5,363 bases of DNA from Chlorobiota bacterium (GTDB taxonomy: Bacteria > Bacteroidota > Bacteroidia > Bacteroidales > JAADGE01). The notes below the pieces were generated by a model, which worked only from the letters and a program-made list of their open reading frames with translations, was not told the DNA's origin and ran no database searches. This document shows positions 1-5,363 of this stretch, in pieces (the first letter of the stretch is position 1; every line of letters begins with the position of its first letter). Where the stretch lies: positions 1 to 5,363 of the forward strand of contig JAUVIG010000282.1 in the NCBI GenBank assembly GCA_030592825.1. Direction: 5' to 3'. Made by a program: the position numbers and the translations under genes.

Positions 1-43
1 AAACAATCGCTCAATTAAGGTAAAATAAATATGGTATTTTCAT

Positions 44-604
44 TTACGGAGGATATGGACCGTTATAAATTAAACAGGGATTTATTCCGGTATAACACCG
101 GGAATAAAATATTATGTTTATCATAGTGTCTTGTTTAGCATTCAAGGCATAATCCGGAGTATTATACCATTCTTTAAGGCAATCTGTTCCTCTGCTTAAA
201 ATATAGTTACCGTCTCCACCTTTATTTTCAATAAAATCACTGAAAGGGCGCATTTTATCTGCACTGAAAATTGAATATTCATCAGGAATTAATTTAATCT
301 CAAAATATCCTTTTTTATCAGTAATGAAGCTGTCAACAGGAGTTCTTGAAGAATCTTCTTTTATTACAATGAAAAAACTCGAATTTGCCGTCGGAGAGAA
401 TCTTCCTTGCTCCAATTCAGGTGGCGGACTTGCACCGCCACAGTATGGAAAATGGATTTGAACAAGTCCTTGAATTGTAATCTTCTCTTGTTTTGGATCA
501 AGTGAATAATTTCGGGTATCATTTTTTTGAATAAAACACCCAACTGTAAAGATGTTTATTAAAATAAATATACTAAAAGTAAAAACCTGTTTCTTGAAAA
601 TCAT
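44..604 (-). CDS. Hypothetical lipoprotein with a carboxypeptidase-regulatory-like beta-sandwich segment
   Basis: Function unknown; probably a lipid-anchored envelope protein of 186 residues. I start it at the ATG at 604-602 because the N-terminus then reads as a lipoprotein signal: MIFKK, a hydrophobic stretch, then TVGC with the acylated Cys at residue 23. An upstream in-frame ATG at 655 would add 17 residues before the signal and looks wrong. The mature part contains CGGASPPPE (about 55-63) and TDKKGYFEIKL followed by an EYSIF strand (about 95-113), a pattern like the transthyretin/carboxypeptidase-regulatory-like folds common in Bacteroidota surface proteins. Mature cysteines lie at about 55, 142, 170 and 177, and the C-terminus has NPC (175-177) then GPYPP, which I recall from unnamed Bacteroidota proteins. 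The four cysteines could form disulfides in the periplasm or outside the cell (inference). No clear Shine-Dalgarno or strong promoter is seen in the 66-nt gap upstream. The tRNA terminator separates it from the tRNA unit. Confidence -1.
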   Translation of the reverse strand: MIFKKQVFTFSIFILINIFTVGCFIQKNDTRNYSLDPKQEKITIQGLVQIHFPYCGGASPPPELEQGRFSPTANSSFFIVIKEDSSRTPVDSFITDKKGYFEIKLIPDEYSIFSADKMRPFSDFIENKGGDGNYILSRGTDCLKEWYNTPDYALNAKQDTMINIIFYSRCYTGINPCLIYNGPYPP

Positions 605-670
605 AATATTCAGCAAGTCAAAATATTTATAGAAATTATGAGTATAAATATACAATTAATTTCATTAAAT

Positions 671-696
671 AAAAAAAGCCCTCAAAATTGAGAGCT
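671..696 (-). terminator. Intrinsic terminator of the tRNA-Gly/tRNA-Leu unit
   Basis: Read on the minus strand, positions 696-677 form an 8-bp stem with an ATTT loop (AGCTCTCA / TGAGGGCT, one T-G wobble). It is followed directly by six T residues (676-671), or seven counting the last stem base. It starts 7 nt after the 3' end of tRNA-Leu, the normal place for a Rho-independent terminator. On the plus strand there is no T-run after the hairpin, so it should work only leftward. Confidence -1.
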
Positions 697-703
697 GATT
701 TCG

Positions 704-789
704 TACCCGGAGCCGGCATCGAACCGGCACGTTCATTACTGAACACGGGATTTTAAGTCCCGCGCGTCTACCAATTCCGCCATCCGGGC
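704..789 (-). tRNA. trnL-UAA: tRNA-Leu (anticodon TAA)
   Basis: The reverse complement gives an 86-nt class II cloverleaf decoding UUA. The acceptor stem GCCCGGA pairs with TCCGGGT, ending in a G1-U72 wobble that E. coli tRNA-Leu(UAA) also has as I recall it. The D-arm has GGTAGA. The anticodon stem CGGGA/TCCCG encloses the loop CTTAAAA, giving anticodon TAA. The long variable arm (about TGTTCA-GTAA-TGAACG) is typical of Leu. The T-arm is GCCGG-TTCGATG-CCGGC. The discriminator is A, as expected for Leu. CCA is not encoded (the next bases are CGA), so it must be added after transcription. It is second in a unit with tRNA-Gly, 28 nt upstream, and is followed by an intrinsic terminator. Confidence -1.
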
Positions 790-817
790 AACAATTGATA
801 TGTTTGCATAAAAAAAG

Positions 818-890
<73 letters not shown>

Positions 891-900
891 AAAACGGATG

Positions 901-930
901 CAAATTTAAAATAAATTTTTCACTCGCAAA
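901..930 (-). promoter_or_regulatory. Bacteroidota-type promoter of the tRNA unit
   Basis: On the minus strand, 908-901 reads TAAATTTG, a perfect match to the Bacteroidota -7 consensus TAnnTTTG. The -33 element TTTG lies at 930-927 with an 18-nt spacer. Transcription would start at about 894-895, just before the first base of tRNA-Gly at 890. An A/T tract directly upstream of the -33 element may act like an UP element (inference). Confidence -1.
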
Positions 931-948
931 ATTTTTTTAAAAAAATTT
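929..948. repeat. 20-bp A/T-tract palindrome between divergent promoters
   Basis: Positions 929-948 read A3-T7-A7-T3, a perfect inverted repeat. It overlaps the -33 box of the leftward tRNA promoter at one end and the putative -33 position of the rightward ffh promoter at the other. Long A- and T-tracts of this kind are intrinsically bent and can serve as upstream promoter elements for RNA polymerase. That role, and sharing by both promoters, is inference. In AT-rich DNA a simple-tract palindrome may also arise by chance. Confidence -1.
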
Positions 949-974
949 ACATTCTGATATTTTTTTTATCTTTG
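946..974 (+). promoter_or_regulatory. Probable Bacteroidota-type promoter of ffh
   Basis: Positions 967-974 read TATCTTTG, a perfect TAnnTTTG -7 box. The best -33 candidate is TTTA at 946-949, three of four bases of TTTG, with a 17-nt spacer. Transcription from about position 980 would give ffh a leader of roughly 108 nt. The -7 box is convincing and the -33 box is weak. Confidence -1.
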
Positions 975-1004
975 CAAGCTGATAAAATTTGATATTTAAA
1001 AAAT

Positions 1005-1025
1005 GTTGCAGGTTGCAGGTGGGTA
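1005..1025. repeat. Short heptamer array (GTTGCAG) in the ffh leader
   Basis: GTTGCAG occurs twice in direct tandem (1005-1011 and 1012-1018), followed by a diverged unit GTGGGTA (1019-1025). The text after it (GCAAGTT, then GTTACTTG) looks like further decayed units. I recall similar degenerate GTTGCAG-type heptamers in intergenic DNA of other Bacteroidota, but I cannot verify that here. It lies inside the predicted 5' leader of ffh. Confidence -1.
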
Positions 1026-1059
1026 GCAAGTTTAGATTATCAGTTACTTGTATAATAAT

Positions 1060-1087
1060 TCTAAAATCTAATTTCTAACTTCTTAAT
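1060..1087. repeat. Four tandem heptamers (TCTAANT-like) directly before the ffh start
   Basis: Four contiguous 7-base units TCTAAAA, TCTAATT, TCTAACT and TCTTAAT fill 1060-1087, ending one base before the ffh ATG. They occupy the place where a ribosome binding site would be. The upstream TTAGATT (1032-1038) can pair with AATCTAA (1065-1071), so a weak leader hairpin is possible. Confidence -1.
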
Positions 1088-1088
1088 A

Positions 1089-2423
1089 ATGTTTGATAAT
1101 TTATCTGAAAGACTTGAACGATCATTTAAAATACTTAAGGGACAAGGCAGAATAACCGAAATTAATATTGCTGATGCATTAAAGGATATAAGGAGGGCAT
1201 TATTGGACGCCGATGTCAGCTATAAAACAGCAAAAGACTTTACAAATAATGTGAAAGATAAAGCTATGGGGGCTGATGTTGTTAAATCAATTCAACCCAA
1301 ACAGCAAATCATTAAAATAGTACACAGTGAACTTGTAGAATTAATGGGAGGAGAACATGCCGACATTAATCTGCAAAAAACATTTACTGTTATTCTTATT
1401 GCCGGGCTTCAAGGTTCAGGTAAAACAACTTTCACGGCAAAACTCTCTAATTTACTTAAACAGAAAAAAGGTAAAAATCCCTTATTGGTTGCAGGTGACG
1501 TATATCGTCCCGCAGCAATAGAGCAGTTGAAAGTAATGGCTGAACAAATCGGGGTTTCTGTTTATACTGAAGAAGACAATAAAAATCCGGTAAAAATAGC
1601 TAAAGCCGCTCTAATCTATGCAAAAAACAATGCACATGATGTTGTGATAATTGACACCGCAGGCCGTCTTGCCATTGATCAAGAAATGATGAAAGAGATA
1701 AGCGACATTAAGAAAGCCGTTAAACCTGACGAAATACTTTTTGTTGTTGACTCAATGACCGGACAAGATGCTGTCAATACCGCAAAAGAATTTAACGATT
1801 TACTTAATTTTGACGGTGTTGTATTAACAAAATTGGACGGTGATACAAGAGGCGGTGCAGCATTAACAATCAGAAGTGTTGTAAATAAACCGATTAAATT
1901 TGTCGGTACAGGTGAAAAAATTGATGCTTTAGATATCTTCTATCCAAAGCGTATGGCTGACAGGATTTTGGGTATGGGTGATATTGTTTCTCTTGTTGAA
2001 AAAGCAGAAGAACAAATTGACCAAGAAGAAGCCAGGAGACTTCAAAAGCGTATTGCAAAAAACCAATTTGATTTTAATGACTTCCTGAAGCAGCTTAATT
2101 CTATCAAGAAGATGGGTAATATCAAGGACCTTGTTTCAATGATACCCGGTATGGGTAAAATGACAAAAAACTTGGATATTGACGATGATGCATTTAAAAG
2201 TATTGAAGCAATTATTAAATCCATGACTCCGGAAGAACGTACTAACCCAAAGGTCATTAACGGAAGCAGAAGAAAGCGTATAGCAAAAGGAAGCGGTACC
2301 GACCTGCAAGAAGTCAATCGATTGATAAAACAATTCGGGGATACAAAAAAAATGATGAGAATGGTTCAAGGAGGAGGAAATATGGCCGGTGCCATGCGAA
2401 ACATTAAAAGAAAAAGAAAGTAA
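1089..2423 (+). CDS. ffh: Signal recognition particle GTPase Ffh (SRP54)
   Basis: This is the protein subunit of the bacterial signal recognition particle. It binds 4.5S RNA and hydrophobic signal sequences emerging from the ribosome, and delivers the complex to the FtsY receptor at the inner membrane, with GTP hydrolysis in both partners. At 444 residues it is close to the E. coli length. The four-helix N domain covers about 1-90. The G domain covers about 98-295 and has the P-loop GLQGSGKTT (106-114), DVYRPAA (137-143), DTAGR (189-193), TKLD (247-250) and the SRP54 signature starting PIKFVGTGE (268-276). The methionine-rich M domain follows, with MIPGMGKM (351-358) and the RNA-binding SRRKRIAKGSG segment (393-403). 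It ends in a basic tail, RKRK. All key motifs are present and nothing is truncated. The ATG at 1089 matches the usual N-terminus. No Shine-Dalgarno is visible; the start follows an A/T-rich heptamer array. folD follows after 113 nt. Confidence -1.
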   Translation: MFDNLSERLERSFKILKGQGRITEINIADALKDIRRALLDADVSYKTAKDFTNNVKDKAMGADVVKSIQPKQQIIKIVHSELVELMGGEHADINLQKTFTVILIAGLQGSGKTTFTAKLSNLLKQKKGKNPLLVAGDVYRPAAIEQLKVMAEQIGVSVYTEEDNKNPVKIAKAALIYAKNNAHDVVIIDTAGRLAIDQEMMKEISDIKKAVKPDEILFVVDSMTGQDAVNTAKEFNDLLNFDGVVLTKLDGDTRGGAALTIRSVVNKPIKFVGTGEKIDALDIFYPKRMADRILGMGDIVSLVEKAEEQIDQEEARRLQKRIAKNQFDFNDFLKQLNSIKKMGNIKDLVSMIPGMGKMTKNLDIDDDAFKSIEAIIKSMTPEERTNPKVINGSRRKRIAKGSGTDLQEVNRLIKQFGDTKKMMRMVQGGGNMAGAMRNIKRKRK

Positions 2424-2438
2424 GTGAAAATGTTCATT

Positions 2439-2459
2439 ATTCCGTAATTCCAAGATTCC
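2439..2459. repeat. Three ATTCC units with an 8-base period after ffh
   Basis: ATTCC recurs at 2439, 2447 and 2455, so the units are ATTCCGTA, ATTCCAAG and ATTCC. It lies 15 nt after the ffh stop in the 113-nt gap before folD. It forms no hairpin and is not a terminator. The rest of the gap is A/T-rich, with a 12-bp palindrome TATTAATTAATA at 2499-2510 and no clear promoter. Confidence -1.
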
Positions 2460-2536
2460 CTTAAACCGATTTACTCATTAAATAATAATAACTTTCCTTA
2501 TTAATTAATACAATAATCAATACAAAACAGGACATT

Positions 2537-3421
2537 ATGGATTTTCAGATTCTTGACGGAAAATTAATATCAAAGCAAATTAAAGACGAAATTGCAGAGG
2601 AAGTATCACAAATGATAAAAAGAGGACAAAAACAACCTCATCTGTCTGCAATATTAGTTGGAAACGACGGTGCAAGTGAAACATATGTTGCCCATAAAGT
2701 AAAGGCATGTGAGCAAGTCGGGTTTAAATCAAGTTTAATACGTTTGGAAGATACTGTCAGTGAAGAAGCATTGATCAAAGAAATTGAAAAACTGAACAAA
2801 AATAATGATGTTAACGGATTTATAGTTCAACTTCCCCTGCCCAATTATATTTCTGAAGATAAAATTATTGAATCTATAGATCCAAAAAAAGATGTTGACG
2901 GATTTCATCCGGTAAATGTCGGAAGAATGACTATCGGCCTGCCCGCTTTTGTATCAGCCACACCGCAAGGAATTTTAGACCTGATGAACAGATATAAGAT
3001 CGAAACATCCGGAAAACATTGTGTAATAATCGGAAGAAGTAATATTGTAGGAAAACCGCTAAGCATTTTATTGTCTCAAAAAAGTGATATCGGAAACGCA
3101 ACCGTTACTTTATGCCACAGCAGAACTCAAAACTTAAAAGAAATTACAAAACAAGCAGATATACTGATTGCCGCAATAGGTGTTAAAGAATTTGTTACTA
3201 AAGATATGGTTAAACCGGGTGCAGTGATCATTGATGTTGGTATTCACAGAGTGAAATCCGACCAAACAAAATCCGGTTGGAAATTAAAAGGCGATGTAAA
3301 ATTTGACGAAGTCGCTCCCCTGTGCTCATATATAACTCCTGTTCCCGGAGGTGTCGGGCCTATGACTATTGTTTCTTTAATAAAAAATACATTGGCAGCC
3401 GCTAAAAAAGAAGTTTATTAA
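2537..3421 (+). CDS. folD: Bifunctional methylenetetrahydrofolate dehydrogenase / methenyltetrahydrofolate cyclohydrolase FolD
   Basis: This cytoplasmic enzyme interconverts 5,10-methylene-, 5,10-methenyl- and 10-formyl-tetrahydrofolate using NADP(H), supplying one-carbon units for purines and initiator formyl-methionine. At 294 residues it has normal full length. The catalytic domain has YVAHK (50-54), with Tyr50 and the catalytic Lys54, then the QLPLP segment with Gln98, and KDVDGFHP with Asp121; these residues carry the same numbers as in E. coli FolD as I recall them. The nucleotide-binding domain shows GRSNIVGKP (166-174) and CHSRT (193-197). The second family signature PGGVGPMTI is at 270-278. 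The ATG at 2537 gives the standard N-terminus (DGKLISKQIK). A weak AGGA at 2529-2532 lies only 4 nt from the start, so Shine-Dalgarno use is doubtful. The MFS gene follows after 19 nt. I recall ffh and folD being adjacent in other Bacteroidota, but that should be checked. Confidence -1.
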   Translation: MDFQILDGKLISKQIKDEIAEEVSQMIKRGQKQPHLSAILVGNDGASETYVAHKVKACEQVGFKSSLIRLEDTVSEEALIKEIEKLNKNNDVNGFIVQLPLPNYISEDKIIESIDPKKDVDGFHPVNVGRMTIGLPAFVSATPQGILDLMNRYKIETSGKHCVIIGRSNIVGKPLSILLSQKSDIGNATVTLCHSRTQNLKEITKQADILIAAIGVKEFVTKDMVKPGAVIIDVGIHRVKSDQTKSGWKLKGDVKFDEVAPLCSYITPVPGGVGPMTIVSLIKNTLAAAKKEVY

Positions 3422-3440
3422 TAGATTGCTTTTCTCAATA

Positions 3441-4724
3441 ATGAAAAAACTCCGAATAAGCTTTGATTCAATCAAGGAGAAGAAAACATTTTATCTGCAT
3501 CTCATATATTCAATCATTGACGGAATTATTCTCGGTGTATTGGCACTTAATGAATTTGTCTTGATTAAAGGGCTAAAAGGTTCTCCGTATCAAATTGCTT
3601 TTCTTTTTCAATTTATGGTTATTGTTTTGCTCGCATCTGTTCCTCTTAATGAATTACTGAAAAGAACAGTCAGAAAAAGGAAGATGTTAAGATATGTAGC
3701 AATACTAACCAGAGCTCCGTTACTCTTGTTATTATTTTTTCCGAAAAGCATTACCGGTCAAACAGAACAAATTTGGTATCAATTTATTTTTCTCGGAATT
3801 TTCTTGATCTATTACTCTGCAAATCCTTTGATATTTCCCACTATAAACGGATTTTTGAAAACCAATTATAAACATGAAAATTTCAGTAAATTGTACGGAT
3901 ATGCAACAACAGCAAATAAAATTGTAATGTTAATTGCTACTTTCCTGTTCGGGATACTTCTTGATAAACAAGCTAATGCTTATACATATGTATATCCTTT
4001 TTTGGCATTATTGGGAATACTGTCAATCTTTATACTGACTCAAATAAATTATTCTCCGCCTGTTTCTCAAAACAAAAAAAGAAGTATAAGAGAAACTTTG
4101 AAAGATATCCGTGCAAATATGTTACACATTATTAAAACCAACAAGCCTTTCAGAGATTTTGAAATAGGTTTTATGTTCTACGGATTTGCTTGGCTTGTAA
4201 CCATTGCTGTTATTGCATTATTTTTGGAAAATCATTTAAAGTTAAGTTATTCAGGGATAGCCTTTTACAAGAACTTTTACACAACGGTATCAATAATATT
4301 AATGCCTTTCTTTGGTAGACTGTTAGGAAAAGTTAATCCTCGAAAGTTTGGTATTATCGCCTTTACATTTATGCTTGTATATATACTTTTCATGGGATTA
4401 ACCGAATACTTTCCTAATTATACAGAAGTTTTCGGGATAAAAATCTACTACACTTTGCTTATTTCATTTTTGTCATACGGAATATTCGGAGCAATGATGG
4501 GAATATTATGGTATATAGGTTCGGCATATTTTGCAAAAGATGAAGATGCGGCAGAGTATCAATCAATACATCTTTCTATGACAGGTTTCAGAGGAGTCTT
4601 TGCTCCCATTGTCGGAATATTTTTCTATAAGATTATTGATTATTCGGGTGTATTTGCTCTCGGTGTATTATCCTTAGCAATTGGAATTATATTTTTGATC
4701 TGTTCAATAAAAAAACATAAATAA
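3441..4724 (+). CDS. Uncharacterised MFS transporter, about 12 membrane helices
   Basis: This is an inner-membrane secondary transporter of 427 residues; its substrate is unknown. Hydrophobic segments lie at about 20-44, 52-72, 86-101, 112-131, 158-175, 184-201, 242-263, 272-292, 303-321, 337-360, 385-398 and 404-423. A basic cytoplasmic loop of about 35 residues separates the two six-helix halves, the classic MFS layout. The helix 2-3 loop (LLKRTVRKRKML) and the helix 8-9 loop (GRLLGKVNPRKFG) look like degenerate copies of the MFS A-motif. Before helix 11 there is a distinctive DEDAAEYQSIHLSMTGFRG segment (367-385), which may mark a subfamily. I chose the ATG at 3441; the in-frame TTG at 3426 would add only five residues and has no better ribosome site. 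It lies 19 nt after folD and 37 nt before a sugar-kinase-like gene, so co-transcription is likely and a sugar substrate is possible (inference). Family-level confidence is high; function is open. Confidence -1.
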   Translation: MKKLRISFDSIKEKKTFYLHLIYSIIDGIILGVLALNEFVLIKGLKGSPYQIAFLFQFMVIVLLASVPLNELLKRTVRKRKMLRYVAILTRAPLLLLLFFPKSITGQTEQIWYQFIFLGIFLIYYSANPLIFPTINGFLKTNYKHENFSKLYGYATTANKIVMLIATFLFGILLDKQANAYTYVYPFLALLGILSIFILTQINYSPPVSQNKKRSIRETLKDIRANMLHIIKTNKPFRDFEIGFMFYGFAWLVTIAVIALFLENHLKLSYSGIAFYKNFYTTVSIILMPFFGRLLGKVNPRKFGIIAFTFMLVYILFMGLTEYFPNYTEVFGIKIYYTLLISFLSYGIFGAMMGILWYIGSAYFAKDEDAAEYQSIHLSMTGFRGVFAPIVGIFFYKIIDYSGVFALGVLSLAIGIIFLICSIKKHK

Positions 4725-4761
4725 AAAAAATTTTTATCTTTCAATTTTTAATCCGGTTATC

Positions 4762-5363
4762 ATGACAAATATTGAACTAAAAAAAATATGGCTTAAGAAC
4801 TATTCGTCTTCACCGGAACAATTAAAAAAAATGTCAAAAGTAAACGGCATAATAAGTGCATTTAATGCAAATATAGATGCTGTTATTAAACTGCCGGGTA
4901 AAAAAATCGAAGAATTGATAAATTATCATGTTGAAAACGAAACGGTTTTATTTGAAGGGGAAAATATTATTTCTTCTGAAGAAAGCCTTTTAAGAGGGTT
5001 TGTTCATTGTTTCATTAAAGGAATTGCTGAAGAATGGCTGATAAATGATTTGAAAATTTACAATTGGGTAAATACATTTGCCGGTAATAAACTTCAAACA
5101 GGCGGACAAGGAGGTATTGTTGCAAATATTACGGCTGTGTGTGGTGTAAATCCTGTTTATGTTCATTGTGCCTCTCTTCCGGAGCAACAAGCTGCATTAT
5201 TTTCTGATATTCCGAATTTATACAGTGTTGATGAGAACGGTGAAATTAAAAGAGCAAATAAAATCCGAAGAAATAAGGATATTCCTTTGATACACTATAT
5301 TTTAGAATTCAACAAAGGCGATACGGTAAATATTTTCGGAAAAAGTTACACATGCCCCAAATC
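4762..5363 (+). CDS. ADP-dependent glucokinase/phosphofructokinase-family sugar kinase, N-terminal part
   Basis: The gene is cut by the window end; 200 complete codons are visible with no stop. The protein matches the ADP-dependent sugar kinase family (ribokinase-like fold), which transfers phosphate from ADP to glucose or fructose 6-phosphate, giving AMP. Recognisable pieces are AFNANIDAVIKL (33-44), like the substrate-site FN-N-DA strand of archaeal enzymes; TGGQGGIVANI (113-123), matching the family GGQAGI-N loop; and IHYILEFNKGD (177-187), matching the family F-EF--G strand. The catalytic GxGD motif should lie nearer the C-terminus, outside the window, so activity cannot be judged. Glucose versus fructose 6-phosphate preference cannot be assigned. 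The ATG at 4762 is the first in-frame start; no Shine-Dalgarno is present. It follows the MFS gene by 37 nt in the same direction, with no strong terminator between. A ribokinase/PfkB kinase is the main alternative, but the GGQGGI and EF-KG pieces favour the ADP family. Confidence -1.
   Translation, partial: MTNIELKKIWLKNYSSSPEQLKKMSKVNGIISAFNANIDAVIKLPGKKIEELINYHVENETVLFEGENIISSEESLLRGFVHCFIKGIAEEWLINDLKIYNWVNTFAGNKLQTGGQGGIVANITAVCGVNPVYVHCASLPEQQAALFSDIPNLYSVDENGEIKRANKIRRNKDIPLIHYILEFNKGDTVNIFGKSYTCPK

Noticed and set aside
605..655. Upstream ATG at 655 as the lipoprotein start
   Set aside because: It would put 17 extra, partly polar residues before the signal peptide; the ATG at 604 gives a standard MIFKK...C lipoprotein signal.
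605..670. Promoter for the lipoprotein gene
   Set aside because: The best candidate (around TATAAATATTTTG on the minus strand) does not match TAnnTTTG properly, so no call is made.
976..1088. 4.5S SRP RNA or a riboswitch in the ffh leader
   Set aside because: No GGAA-tetraloop hairpin of SRP RNA and no recognisable riboswitch core; the leader is A/T-rich with short repeats only.
2042..2453. Two overlapping minus-strand open frames
   Set aside because: They are antisense to the conserved M domain of ffh and show no protein-family features.
2470..2496. Possible folD promoter (TTTA ... TAACTTTC)
   Set aside because: The -7 box has one mismatch in the key TTTG and the spacer is only 15 nt; too weak in A/T-rich DNA to call.
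3426..3440. TTG start for the MFS gene
   Set aside because: It adds five residues with no ribosome-site advantage; the ATG at 3441 followed by KK is the simpler start.
4725..4761. Possible terminator or promoter between the MFS and kinase genes
   Set aside because: ATAAAAA/TTTTTAT can pair but is A/T only and too weak for a terminator. TATCTTTC (4735-4742) lacks the final G of the -7 box and has no -33 partner at a proper distance.
4990..5190. Minus-strand open frame of 66 codons
   Set aside because: It is antisense to the kinase-like reading frame, whose motifs (GGQGGI and others) are clearly on the plus strand.

Overview
The window looks like ordinary chromosome from a low-GC member of the Bacteroidota. 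The evidence is threefold. Two promoters carry the TAnnTTTG -7 box typical of this phylum. None of the start codons has a convincing Shine-Dalgarno sequence. The tRNA genes do not encode their CCA ends. The lipoprotein at the left end also resembles a family I associate with this phylum. I cannot name a genus from sequence reading alone.

Left part, minus strand. A small hypothetical lipoprotein (44-604) sits downstream of a two-gene tRNA unit. That unit is tRNA-Gly(GCC) followed by tRNA-Leu(TAA). It has its own promoter (901-930) and ends in a clear intrinsic terminator (671-696), so the lipoprotein is probably not expressed from the tRNA promoter. Positions 1-43 hold no gene that I can see.

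Middle, 891-1088. This is a divergent promoter region. The tRNA promoter faces left and the presumed ffh promoter faces right. A 20-bp A/T-tract palindrome lies between them and touches or overlaps both -33 positions. The roughly 108-nt ffh leader contains two short arrays with a 7-base period.

Right part, plus strand. Four genes follow in one direction: ffh (SRP GTPase for co-translational membrane targeting), folD (one-carbon folate interconversion), an uncharacterised 12-helix MFS transporter, and the N-terminal 200 codons of a protein that reads as an ADP-dependent glucokinase/phosphofructokinase-family sugar kinase, cut off by the window end. The gaps are 113, 19 and 37 nt. I see no convincing terminator between the genes, so partial or full co-transcription is possible, most likely for folD, the MFS gene and the kinase.

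I see no mobile element, CRISPR array or defence system. The most notable item is the ADP-dependent sugar kinase next to an MFS transporter. ADP-dependent kinases of this fold are best known from archaeal glycolysis, and a transporter/kinase pair would make sense for sugar uptake, but the substrate of neither protein can be read from this sequence.
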